Below, in pieces: positions 44,277-52,759 of a stretch of DNA of 64,000 bases (its first letter is position 1; the number at the start of each line of letters is the position of its first letter). Below the pieces are notes generated by a model. That model was not told where the DNA came from, searched no databases, and was given only the letters and a program-made list of their open reading frames with translations. The translations under genes were made by a program, and so were the position numbers. The stretch is from NCBI GenBank assembly GCA_045631905.1, contig JAZQVO010000040.1:62001-126000 (forward strand), given 5' to 3'. The stretch comes from HGM04593 sp045631905. GTDB taxonomy: Bacteria; Bacteroidota; Bacteroidia; Bacteroidales; Bacteroidaceae.

Positions 44277-44654
44277 TCAAAACAGCAAGGCAACCTTATA
44301 GCCTACCGCGACAAGAGCCAGCCCCGTCACAATGCTCAACAAGAGATAAATAATAAAAGCGGTGATATTACCACTCTGCAACATCAGCACACCCTCATGC
44401 GCAAAAGCCGAAAAGGTTGTGAAACCACCGCAAAAGCCTGTCGTGAGCAACAGACACCACATATTAGAAGGCATGCTGTGCTTGTGAAACAGAGCAAAAA
44501 CAACACCGAACAAGAAACAACCCAAGAGGTTCACCATTAAGGTACCCCATGGAAAGCCCTGCCCTGCAATATTTTTCATAAGCGTCGATATATAAAACCT
44601 TGACGCACCACCTAAAAAACTGCCGACACCAACAAGCAATAGCGATTTTATCAT
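44277..44654 (-). CDS. crcB: Fluoride channel CrcB/Fluc
   Basis: This dimeric channel expels fluoride from the cytoplasm. It has 125 aa and four TM helices, with the pore motifs GGASRFYIS (about 15), GTLMVNLLGCFLFG (about 37-50) and TTGFCGGFTTFSAFAHE (about 71-87), which holds the conserved Phe-box residues. It is a single gene converging on the TauE/SafE gene, 47 nt apart. I looked upstream (44655-44814) for a fluoride riboswitch and did not find its conserved core. Confidence 0.94.
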   Translation of the reverse strand: MIKSLLLVGVGSFLGGASRFYISTLMKNIAGQGFPWGTLMVNLLGCFLFGVVFALFHKHSMPSNMWCLLLTTGFCGGFTTFSAFAHEGVLMLQSGNITAFIIYLLLSIVTGLALVAVGYKVALLF

Positions 44655-44814
44655 ATACCTGTTACAATATTAAAGCCCCATGCACTCAACACGAGATATT
44701 CGAGGGCAAAAATATTACTTTTTACAGAAGAAGACAAAACAATGTCCGACATTAGTGCATGAGAAGCATATTTTCCCACATTCACCGACAAAACCAACAC
44801 CATTAACTTCTTTT

Positions 44815-44879
44815 AACTACAAAAATTAGTTTGCTAACTAAAAATTATAGTTATTTGTATTCAACTAAAAATTATAGTT
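44815..44879 (+). promoter_or_regulatory. Three operator copies AACTA-N7-TAGTT upstream of blaI
   Basis: The inverted repeat AACTA-N7-TAGTT occurs at 44815-44831, 44836-44852 and 44863-44879. The last two are identical over 17 bp (AACTAAAAATTATAGTT), and the first differs only in the spacer. Centres are 21 and 27 bp apart. The last copy ends 5 nt before the blaI ATG, and the region should hold the promoter (TTTG at 44830-44833). BlaI/MecI-type repressors bind such dyads as dimers, so autoregulation of blaI-blaR1 is the natural reading. Confidence 0.85.
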
Positions 44880-44884
44880 GAAAT

Positions 44885-45247
44885 ATGAAAAAAGGACTTA
44901 CAAAAAGAGAAGAGGAGATAATGGAGCTTTTTTGGCAAGAAGGCCCGCTGTTTGTAAAAGAACTTATACAGTTTTTCGACGAACCAAAACCGCACATAAA
45001 TACAATTTCCACTATTGTGCGCGGGCTCGAAGAGAAAGGCTACATAGCGCACAAGGCCTACGGCAACACCTTTCAATACTACGCAACGGTTAGCAAAAAC
45101 GAGTATGGAAAAAAAAGCTTAAAAAGCATTATCAACCAATACTTTAAAAACTCGTACCTAAACGCAGTATCCTCGCTTGTGGAAGACGACCACATCTCCC
45201 TCGAAGAGCTCAAAGAGCTTATTGAAAAGATAAACAAAGAGAAATAA
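44885..45247 (+). CDS. BlaI/MecI/CopY-family transcriptional repressor
   Basis: This 120-aa winged-helix repressor is probably inactivated by proteolysis through the M56 sensor encoded next. The N-terminal DNA-binding domain (about 1-75) starts KKGLTKREEEIMELFWQEGPLFVKEL and contains PHINTISTIVRGLEEKGYI, the family recognition helix and wing. The C-terminal 45 residues form the dimerisation helices. The gene is 8 nt from the sensor gene and downstream of three matching operators. In Bacteroidota such pairs are widespread and mostly not linked to beta-lactam resistance. Confidence 0.93.
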   Translation: MKKGLTKREEEIMELFWQEGPLFVKELIQFFDEPKPHINTISTIVRGLEEKGYIAHKAYGNTFQYYATVSKNEYGKKSLKSIINQYFKNSYLNAVSSLVEDDHISLEELKELIEKINKEK

Positions 45248-45255
45248 CTCGCAAC

Positions 45256-47712
45256 ATGGAAAGCCTCCTTATATATATATTAAAGTCGTCGCTGTTGCTT
45301 GCACTGCTAACATCAATATTTACAGCACTCATGCAACAAGAGACGTTTCACCGCCTCAACCGCTTCGTGCTACTTGCCACAACAGCACTCTCACTTGTTT
45401 TGCCGGCGGTGAATTTAGGCATAGAGAACCCCATAGGCCGACTTTTTGCGCAAGAAGAGAAAACTTCAATAGAGAGCTACGGAACCATAGAATTTACAAA
45501 CAGCTACACGGTAACAAGCGAATTAACAGAGGTACAAGAACCTGCAAAGGAGATAGATTGGAGCTCAATAATTACAGTAATATACATCTTGGGTGTCGTC
45601 CTGTCAATTACACGCCAAATAACAATGTACGCAAGCCTGTGTAAAATAATAAGAGAGAGCAAGGAGGAAACCTCACACCCCTATACGACCCAAAGGATAC
45701 ACCTGCATGTGACAGAAGATGAAAACATCAAGCCGTTCAGCTGGTTCAACCAAGTAGTAATAAACCACAACGACCTTATCGAGAGTGGTAACGAAATAAT
45801 CACTCACGAAACAGCACATGCACGCTCCCTGCACTCTGCCGACATTCTTTTCATAGACCTTGTGATAATAATGCAGTGGTTCAACCCCATGGCATGGTTT
45901 GTAAAAACCTGCATGAAAAACATACACGAATTTGAAGCCGATGAAACGGTTATAAACAGCGGAGTAAATATAGAAAAATACCAGAGATTAATAATAAAAA
46001 AAGCCGTTGGCGCAAGGCTCTACTCTATTGCCAACAGCTTTAATCACAGTTCAACTTTAAAACGTATCACTATGATGTGCAAGAAAAAATCGAATCCATG
46101 GAGATGTACAAAAGCATTGTACATAATTCCGGTGGCAACCATTGCCACACTGCTCTTTTCGCAACCCGAGAGCGCAAACGCTGTCGAGCCACAAAGCAAC
46201 GGCGAAGTTACCAATTTAATTTCAAACAAGCAAAGTTCGATACCTATAATCGAAATTTCGGCTCTGGACACACCTATTGAAGACAAGAGGGATAACGTAA
46301 AGATGTCGCAACCACAAACTGACGACACAAAAAACAGAGTATACCAGATTGTCGAGAAAAAGCCTCAATACCCCGGAGGAGAAGCCGAGATGATGAAATA
46401 CCTCATGAAAAATATTAAGTACCCGAGCGATGCACGCAAAGCCAACATCGAAGGCCGTTGCTTCGTAAGTTTCGTAGTTACCGACAAAGGCGCAATAACA
46501 GATGTATCGATAGCAAAGAGCACAGGCAACGAAGCACTCGACCAAGAGGCCATGCGCGTGGTTGCAAACATGCCAGCATGGATACCGGGCAAGCAAGGCG
46601 GGAAGGCTGTAAACACAAAATTAACATTGCCCATAAACTTCAAATTGCAAGGTGGCGAGAAGCAACCGCAAGAAAACACAAAAACATACAACTTCACCAC
46701 CCCCGTATACCAAGTAGTAGAAGAGATGCCTCAATACCCCGGAGGAGAAGCCGAGATGATGAAATACCTCATGAAAAATATTAATTACCCGAGCGATGCA
46801 CGCAAAGCCAACATCGAAGGCCGTTGCTTCGTAAGTTTCGTGGTCACCGACAAAGGCACAATAACCGATGTATCGATAGCAAAGAGCACAGGCAACGAAA
46901 CACTCGACCAAGAGGCCATGCGCGTGGTTGCAAACATGCCCGCATGGATACCGGGTAAGCAAGGCGGGAAGGCTGTAAACACAAAATTCACGCTACCCGT
47001 AGCCTTCAAACTACAAAACGGAGCGAGCAAAGTAATTACTCCTGCTCTCGACCTTACAGCGACAAACAGCGAAGAACCACTCACCCTAAACGCCGACTCC
47101 CCCCTGCTTGTGATAAATGGCGCAATTTACGATGGAGATGCAGGCATAATAAGCAATTTCAGAGATGGAGATGTCGAAGACATCACAGTCATTAAGCCCG
47201 AAGAGGCCACTAAAATATATGGCGAAAAGGGAAAACACGGAGCAATACAGATAAACCTGAAAAAACGCACCTCGTTCAACAAAAGCGCATTCAATGAGGA
47301 GAAAAAAGGGAACGCGGTTACAAAATTCACACGCGAGAATGCGAGCGGGAAGTACGAAATTGAGTTAAAGAACGCAATACACGTATTCAACAAAGAGAGC
47401 GAGATACCCAACGACGGCAACGACAGAAAAGCCGTATTTACAGGTTCTATGCCTTCGCTCATATTCACAGACTGCACAGGGATTGATGCAAGCCGGCTTA
47501 CACAAGGAAAGGCACGCATAAAGGCAGTTGTAGAAACAGACCGAAGACTCACCTCGCTACAAATAATAGAGAGCTGTGGTAACGAGTTGTGGGACCACGC
47601 AGCATTTATATCACTGAACGATACACAAGGTCAATGGGAACCGGCCATAAAACAGGGTAAGCCGGTACCTTCAACGATAGAGGTATCTTTTAGTTTCAGC
47701 ATGCCTAAATAA
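45256..47712 (+). CDS. BlaR1-type M56 metallopeptidase sensor with TonB C-terminal repeats
   Basis: This 818-aa membrane protein pairs with the BlaI repressor. The N-terminal part (about 1-300) has four TM segments and the zinc motif HETAH (about residue 187) in IITHETAHARSLHSADI, as in BlaR1/M56 proteases. Instead of a penicillin-binding sensor domain it carries two nearly identical TonB C-terminal domains (about 362-460 and 484-585), a TonB-receptor plug-like stretch (IKPEEATKIYGEKGKHGAIQI, about 640-675), and a last diverged TonB-like domain (about 735-818). What it senses is unknown. The fusion suggests an envelope signal. Confidence 0.9.
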   Translation: MESLLIYILKSSLLLALLTSIFTALMQQETFHRLNRFVLLATTALSLVLPAVNLGIENPIGRLFAQEEKTSIESYGTIEFTNSYTVTSELTEVQEPAKEIDWSSIITVIYILGVVLSITRQITMYASLCKIIRESKEETSHPYTTQRIHLHVTEDENIKPFSWFNQVVINHNDLIESGNEIITHETAHARSLHSADILFIDLVIIMQWFNPMAWFVKTCMKNIHEFEADETVINSGVNIEKYQRLIIKKAVGARLYSIANSFNHSSTLKRITMMCKKKSNPWRCTKALYIIPVATIATLLFSQPESANAVEPQSNGEVTNLISNKQSSIPIIEISALDTPIEDKRDNVKMSQPQTDDTKNRVYQIVEKKPQYPGGEAEMMKYLMKNIKYPSDARKANIEGRCFVSFVVTDKGAITDVSIAKSTGNEALDQEAMRVVANMPAWIPGKQGGKAVNTKLTLPINFKLQGGEKQPQENTKTYNFTTPVYQVVEEMPQYPGGEAEMMKYLMKNINYPSDARKANIEGRCFVSFVVTDKGTITDVSIAKSTGNETLDQEAMRVVANMPAWIPGKQGGKAVNTKFTLPVAFKLQNGASKVITPALDLTATNSEEPLTLNADSPLLVINGAIYDGDAGIISNFRDGDVEDITVIKPEEATKIYGEKGKHGAIQINLKKRTSFNKSAFNEEKKGNAVTKFTRENASGKYEIELKNAIHVFNKESEIPNDGNDRKAVFTGSMPSLIFTDCTGIDASRLTQGKARIKAVVETDRRLTSLQIIESCGNELWDHAAFISLNDTQGQWEPAIKQGKPVPSTIEVSFSFSMPK
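46363..46988 (+). repeat. Tandem direct repeat inside the M56 sensor gene
   Basis: About 260 bp (46363-46622) recur 366 bp downstream (46729-46988) with only scattered differences, encoding the two TonB C-terminal domains. Matching third-codon positions show recent duplication or gene conversion. The intervening linker (KQPQENTKTYNF region) is not repeated. Confidence 0.93.
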
Positions 47713-47725
47713 CTTGTAGATAAAT

Positions 47726-47776
47726 AATTAAAATAGTAGCAGGCTGTGCAACACACAGCCTGCTACTATTTTAATT
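47726..47776. terminator. Bidirectional terminator between the M56 sensor gene and rarA
   Basis: A 23-bp perfect inverted repeat (core AGTAGCAGGCTGTG) with flanking A/T tracts lies between converging genes. Confidence 0.93.
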
Positions 47777-47789
47777 CACGCAAAATCTA

Positions 47790-49070
47790 TCACTTGGAAA
47801 AACCTCTGTCATCGCCCCAACACATATTCATGAAAGCACGAATCTTTTGTTCGGCAGGGTTATCCTGCGGTTGCCAAAAAGAGAAATTCCGCCCCTCGTC
47901 GGGCAGAAACTGTTGCTTTACAAAGTGATGCGGATAGTCGTGCGAATATTTATACCCGTCGGCATAGCCCAACTGCTTCATAAGCTTTGTGGGCGCGTTA
48001 CGCAAGTGCAACGGCACAGGCAGGTTGCCTGTCTCTCGCACCTTCTCGAGCGCACTGTTTATAGCACAATAGGCCGAGTTACTCTTAGGCGAGGTGGCAA
48101 GATAAACAGTTGCTTCGGCAAGGGGGATACGCCCTTCGGGCCAACCAATCTTCATCACAGCATCGAAAGCGGCGTTGGCAAGAAGCAAAGCGTTAGGGTT
48201 GGCAAGGCCAATATCTTCGGAAGCCGAGATGATGAGACGGCGGGCAATAAACTCGGGAGCCTCACCACCCTCTATCATGCGTGCAAGCCAATATAGCGCC
48301 CCGTCGGGGTCGCTACCACGTATCGACTTTATGAAAGCCGATATAATATCGTAGTGCATCTCACCATCTTTGTCATACGCAAGAGGGCTCTGTTGCAAGC
48401 ACTGCACCACCTTTTCGTCGGTCACAACCACGGGCGACTCGGGGTCGGCCTCCACAACAAGTTCTAGAATGTTGAGCAACTTACGCGCATCGCCACCGCT
48501 GTAACGCAACATGGCATCGGTCTCCTGCAAACGCACCCCACGTCTTTTCAGAGCCTCATCGGTGGTTATTGCATGGTTAAGCAGTTGCATGAGGTCCTCT
48601 TTTTCAAGCGATTTAAGCACATATAGCTGACAGCGCGAAAGAAGAGGTCGTATAACCTCGAAAGAGGGGTTTTCTGTGGTTGCGCCTATGAGCGTTACCA
48701 CACCCGTCTCCACCGCGCTGAGCAGAGAATCCTGCTGCGACTTGTTGAAACGGTGAATCTCGTCGATGAAAAGAATAGCACCCCCGTTCGAAAAGAGAGG
48801 AGAGCCTTTTGCCTTGTCGATAACCTCGCGCACCTCCTTCACCCCCGACGACACAGCGTTGAGGGTGTAAAAGGGGCGATTCAGTTTGTTGGCAATAATC
48901 TTTGCTATGGTTGTTTTTCCCGTGCCGGGAGGGCCCCACAGAATGAACGAGAGTATTCGCCCCGAATCTATCATACGGCGAAGCACAGCACCCTCTCCAA
49001 CAAGGTGCTGTTGCCCCACATACCCCTCGAAAGAGGTCGGGCGAAGTCGTTCGGCGAGAGGCTTTGCCAT
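47790..49070 (-). CDS. rarA: Replication-associated recombination protein A
   Basis: RarA (MgsA) is a AAA+ ATPase acting at stalled replication forks. It has 426 aa. Residues about 1-170 are the AAA+ core with LAERLRPTSFEGYVGQQHLVG, Walker A GPPGTGKTT (about 46), Walker B ILFIDEIHRF (about 101), sensor GATTENPSFEV and a LLSRC motif. The C-terminal MgsA tetramerisation domain (about 240-415) has ASEDIGLANPNAL and NAPTKLMKQLGY. It is 12 nt downstream of fhs in the same direction. Confidence 0.95.
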   Translation of the reverse strand: MAKPLAERLRPTSFEGYVGQQHLVGEGAVLRRMIDSGRILSFILWGPPGTGKTTIAKIIANKLNRPFYTLNAVSSGVKEVREVIDKAKGSPLFSNGGAILFIDEIHRFNKSQQDSLLSAVETGVVTLIGATTENPSFEVIRPLLSRCQLYVLKSLEKEDLMQLLNHAITTDEALKRRGVRLQETDAMLRYSGGDARKLLNILELVVEADPESPVVVTDEKVVQCLQQSPLAYDKDGEMHYDIISAFIKSIRGSDPDGALYWLARMIEGGEAPEFIARRLIISASEDIGLANPNALLLANAAFDAVMKIGWPEGRIPLAEATVYLATSPKSNSAYCAINSALEKVRETGNLPVPLHLRNAPTKLMKQLGYADGYKYSHDYPHHFVKQQFLPDEGRNFSFWQPQDNPAEQKIRAFMNMCWGDDRGFSK

Positions 49071-49082
49071 AGCGTCGTGTTT

Positions 49083-50744
49083 TTAGCTCAAACCAACAAT
49101 TTCTCCATTAATATAATCGATGTGGTTGGCCTGAGGATCCTTGGGCAGGCCGGGCATGCGAATGATATCGCCGGCAATAGCAACAATCATCTCGGCACCC
49201 GCATTTAGCACCACGTCGCGTATCTGCAAGTTAAAGCCCTTAACGGCACCATACAGCTTTGCGTCGGCACTGAAAGAGAACTGTGTCTTTGCTATACATA
49301 CAGGGAACGATGTCATGCCAAGCTTCTCGGCAAGTTTTATGCGGTCCATGGCAGGCTTTGCGAACGAAACCGATGCCGCACCATAAATATTTTTTGCAAC
49401 CTTTTCTATTTTGGTAGCGATGCTATCCTCGTCGGTGTATGTAAATTCGAGCTTCTTAGAGGGGTTGTTTGCTATTGTATCAACAACAATCTGCGCCATC
49501 TCAACAGCACCCTCGCCACCCTGTGCAAAGGCGTTGTTTATAACAAAAGGCAAGCCGAGCTCCTGCTCCACGTGAGCACGCAAGAGCGCCATCTCCTCGT
49601 CGGTGTCTGTTGCAAAACGGTTGAAAACCACAATCACCGACTGACCGAACGATTGCAAGTTGGCAACGTGACGGTCGAGGTTGGCAAGACCATTGCGCAA
49701 ACCCTCCATGTCGGGCTCCTTAATTTTGTCGAGCTCCACGCCACCGTGCATCTTCAAGCCCTGAGCAGTAGCCACAATAACTGTTGCATCGGGTTGCAAA
49801 CCACTCTTGCGACACAAAATATTGTAGAACTTCTCCGCGCCAAGGTCGGCACCGAAGCCAGCCTCGGTAATAGTATATTCGCTATGGGCAAGTGCCATCT
49901 TTGTGGCAAGCTGTGAGTTACAGCCATGAGCAATATTTGCGAAGGGACCACCATGAACAACAGCAGGAGTATTTTCGGTTGTCTGCACGAGGTTGGGCTG
50001 AATAGCATCTTTCAAGAGCACCATAATAGAGCCGGCAACACCGAGGTCTTTCACAGTGAAGGGAGCACCATCGTAGGTATATCCCAGCAAAATGTTTTCT
50101 ATGCGACGACGAAGGTCGTTCTCGTCCGAAGCAAGACAAAGAATAGCCATAAGCTCCGAAGCGGGAGTAATATCAAAACCGGCCTGCTCCAAAAGACCGT
50201 TTGTGGCAGGACCCACACCTGTGATGATAGAACGCAACGAACGGTCGTTCACGTCGAGTACACGACGCCACAAAATCTCTTTAAGACCAAAGCCCTCCTT
50301 TGCATGCTGGTACAAATAGTTGTCGAGCAAAGCCGATATCATGTTGTGAGCCGATGTTATAGCATGAAAGTCACCTGTAAAGTGCAAGTTAATCTTCTCC
50401 ATGGGAAGCACCTGAGCATAACCACCACCGGCGGCACCACCCTTCATACCAAAGCAGGGGCCGAGCGAAGGCTCGCGAAGAGCAACCACAGCCTTTTTGC
50501 CAATCTTGTTAAGACCAAGCGCAAGACCTATCGAAACTGTTGTTTTACCAATACCGGCACGTGTTGCGGTAATTGCCGTAACAAGTATAAGCTTACCCTT
50601 CTGCTCACCAATAAGGTGCAAAGGCAATTTGGCAATATACTTACCATAATGTTCAAGTTCGTCGGCGGCAATACCCATCTGCGCCGCTACATTCTCAATG
50701 CGTTGTAGCTCGGTTTCGTGAGCAATTTCAATGTCACTCTTCAT
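49083..50744 (-). CDS. fhs: Formate-tetrahydrofolate ligase
   Basis: This enzyme activates formate onto tetrahydrofolate with ATP, giving 10-formyl-THF for purines and other one-carbon uses. It has 553 aa, the usual size. The P-loop region reads TATRAGIGKTT where most enzymes have TPTPAGEGKTT, a relaxed form I believe common in Bacteroidota. REPSLGPCFGMKGGAAGGG, LHFTGDFHAITSAHN and the later GFGADLGAEKF are conserved. rarA follows 12 nt downstream. Confidence 0.95.
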   Translation of the reverse strand: MKSDIEIAHETELQRIENVAAQMGIAADELEHYGKYIAKLPLHLIGEQKGKLILVTAITATRAGIGKTTVSIGLALGLNKIGKKAVVALREPSLGPCFGMKGGAAGGGYAQVLPMEKINLHFTGDFHAITSAHNMISALLDNYLYQHAKEGFGLKEILWRRVLDVNDRSLRSIITGVGPATNGLLEQAGFDITPASELMAILCLASDENDLRRRIENILLGYTYDGAPFTVKDLGVAGSIMVLLKDAIQPNLVQTTENTPAVVHGGPFANIAHGCNSQLATKMALAHSEYTITEAGFGADLGAEKFYNILCRKSGLQPDATVIVATAQGLKMHGGVELDKIKEPDMEGLRNGLANLDRHVANLQSFGQSVIVVFNRFATDTDEEMALLRAHVEQELGLPFVINNAFAQGGEGAVEMAQIVVDTIANNPSKKLEFTYTDEDSIATKIEKVAKNIYGAASVSFAKPAMDRIKLAEKLGMTSFPVCIAKTQFSFSADAKLYGAVKGFNLQIRDVVLNAGAEMIVAIAGDIIRMPGLPKDPQANHIDYINGEIVGLS

Positions 50745-50794
50745 AGAAATATATTTTAAAAAGTTATTATTATCTATTTATGATAAAATACTTG

Positions 50795-50802
50795 CGAAGA
50801 TA
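50795..50802 (-). promoter_or_regulatory. -7 box variant of fhs
   Basis: TATCTTCG on the minus strand, one base off TAnnTTTG, lies 50 nt before the fhs ATG. The same octamer precedes three other genes in the window. Confidence 0.5.
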
Positions 50803-50928
50803 CAAAATTTAGTTGAAATAATAAAGAGAAACACCCGCTATGTACCACAGAGGAGAGACAAAAATCACAAATAGCACAAAAAACTCATTAATAAAGCTCT
50901 CAATACCTTTAAATTCCGATTTTTATGT

Positions 50929-50936
50929 TATTTTTG
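50929..50936 (+). promoter_or_regulatory. -7 box of glnS
   Basis: TATTTTTG fits TAnnTTTG, 67 nt before the ATG. The rest of the fhs-glnS intergenic region is AT-rich with nothing else recognisable. Confidence 0.6.
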
Positions 50937-51003
50937 TAAATTGATTAAAAACCTGCCCGCAAAGAGCAGTCTATCCACATAAAAACAAGAAAACAAAATA
51001 TCT

Positions 51004-52746
51004 ATGACAGAGATCAACGAAACTGAAAAAACCGAGAAAAAAAGTGTCAGTTTTATAGAGCAAGCGATAATAGACGACCTTGCCGAGGGTAAGAACGGAG
51101 GAAAAGTACAAACACGCTTCCCGCCCGAGCCCAACGGTTACCTGCACATAGGCCACGCAAAGGCCATCTGCATGGATTTTGGCATGGCCGAAAAATATAA
51201 CGGTATATGCAACCTCCGTTTCGACGATACCAACCCCACAAAAGAAGACGTGGAGTATGTAGACGCCATAATGGAAGATATAAAATGGTTGGGCTTCAAG
51301 TGGGCCAACGTATACTACGCATCAGACTATTTTCAAGAGCTGTGGGACTTTGCCGTGCGCCTCATAAAAGAGGGTAAAGCATACATCGACGAACAGAGCG
51401 CCGAGCAGATAGCTTCGCAAAAAGGCACCCCTACACAACCCGGAACAAACAGCCCCTACCGCGACCGTCCCGCCGAAGAGAGCCTCGCTCTTTTCGAGAA
51501 GATGAACACCGGCGAGATAGAAGAGGGCAAAATGGTGCTCCGCGCCAAGATAGACATGGCAAGCAGCAACATGCACTTCCGCGACCCCATCATCTACCGC
51601 GTGGTAAAGAGCGCACACCACCGCACAGGCACCAAGTGGAAAGCCTACCCCATGTACGACTTTGCACACGGCCAGAGCGACTACCTCGAAGGCGTCACAC
51701 ACTCACTCTGCACCTTGGAGTTTGTGCCCCACCGCCCCTTGTACGATCTCTTTGTCGACTGGATTAAAGAGGGAAAAGACCTCGACGACAACCGTCCCCG
51801 TCAGTACGAGTTCAACAAGCTCAACCTCAACTACACCCTCATGAGCAAGCGCAACCTTCTCATCTTGGTAAAAGAAGGCCTTGTAAACGGCTGGGACGAC
51901 CCCCGTATGCCCACCATATGCGGATTCCGTCGTCGCGGTTACTCACCCGAATCGATACGCAACTTCGTAGACAAGATAGGCTACACCACATACGACGCAC
52001 TCAACGACTTCGCCCTGCTCGAAAGCGCAGTACGCGAAGACCTCAACGCCCGCGCCACACGCGTTTCGGCAGTCATCAACCCTGTGAAACTCACAATAAC
52101 CAACTACCCCGAAGGTAAAGTAGAAGAGCTCACAGCCATAAACAACCCCGAAAACCCCGAGGCCGGCACACACACCATAGAGTTCAGCCGTGAATTGTGG
52201 ATAGAGCGCGACGACTTCATGGAAGACGCTCCCAAAAACTACTACCGCCTGACACAAGGTCGCGAAGTACGCCTCAAAAACGCATACATCGTGCTATGCA
52301 CAGGCTGCGTGAAGGACGAAGAGGGCAACGTAACCGAGGTACTGTGCGAATATATCCCCGACACAAAAACAGGAGAAAAAGATGCCAACCGCAAGGTTAA
52401 GAGCACAATACACTGGGTAAGCCGTAACCACTGCATAAAAGCAGAGGTGCGCCTATACGACCGCCTGTGGAAAGCCGAGAACCCCCGCGACGAGATGGCC
52501 GCAATAAGAGAAGCAAAAGGTTGCGAAGCCTTGGAAGCCATGCAGGAGATGATAAACCCCAACTCATTAGAGGTGCGCACCGAGTGTTACGTGGAAAAAT
52601 ACCTCGCCACACAAGCACCCCTCTCATACCTACAATTCCAACGCATCGGATACTTTAACATAGACCCCGATTCAACACCCGAAAAACTTATCTTCAACCG
52701 CACCGTATCACTCAAAGATACATGGAGCAAGATAAAAGGCAAATAA
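51004..52746 (+). CDS. glnS: Glutaminyl-tRNA synthetase
   Basis: This class I synthetase charges tRNA-Gln. It has 580 aa. After an N-terminal Glu/Lys-rich tail of about 30 residues come RFPPEPNGYLHIGHAKA (HIGH motif, about 38-54), the GlnRS-type FDDTNP block, and LMSKRNLL (KMSKS equivalent, about 280). PPEPNG rather than APSPTG separates it from GluRS. The C-terminal part is the beta-barrel anticodon-binding region. It is followed 13 nt later by a TPR gene. Confidence 0.96.
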   Translation: MTEINETEKTEKKSVSFIEQAIIDDLAEGKNGGKVQTRFPPEPNGYLHIGHAKAICMDFGMAEKYNGICNLRFDDTNPTKEDVEYVDAIMEDIKWLGFKWANVYYASDYFQELWDFAVRLIKEGKAYIDEQSAEQIASQKGTPTQPGTNSPYRDRPAEESLALFEKMNTGEIEEGKMVLRAKIDMASSNMHFRDPIIYRVVKSAHHRTGTKWKAYPMYDFAHGQSDYLEGVTHSLCTLEFVPHRPLYDLFVDWIKEGKDLDDNRPRQYEFNKLNLNYTLMSKRNLLILVKEGLVNGWDDPRMPTICGFRRRGYSPESIRNFVDKIGYTTYDALNDFALLESAVREDLNARATRVSAVINPVKLTITNYPEGKVEELTAINNPENPEAGTHTIEFSRELWIERDDFMEDAPKNYYRLTQGREVRLKNAYIVLCTGCVKDEEGNVTEVLCEYIPDTKTGEKDANRKVKSTIHWVSRNHCIKAEVRLYDRLWKAENPRDEMAAIREAKGCEALEAMQEMINPNSLEVRTECYVEKYLATQAPLSYLQFQRIGYFNIDPDSTPEKLIFNRTVSLKDTWSKIKGK

Positions 52747-52759
52747 CAACATCAAAGGA

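Noticed and set aside
44655..44814. Fluoride riboswitch upstream of crcB.
   Set aside because: The expected conserved pseudoknot core is absent; only AT-rich sequence is seen.
46363..46988. Possible assembly duplication in the M56 sensor gene.
   Set aside because: The two copies differ at scattered positions and the linkers differ, so they are more likely genuine tandem domains.
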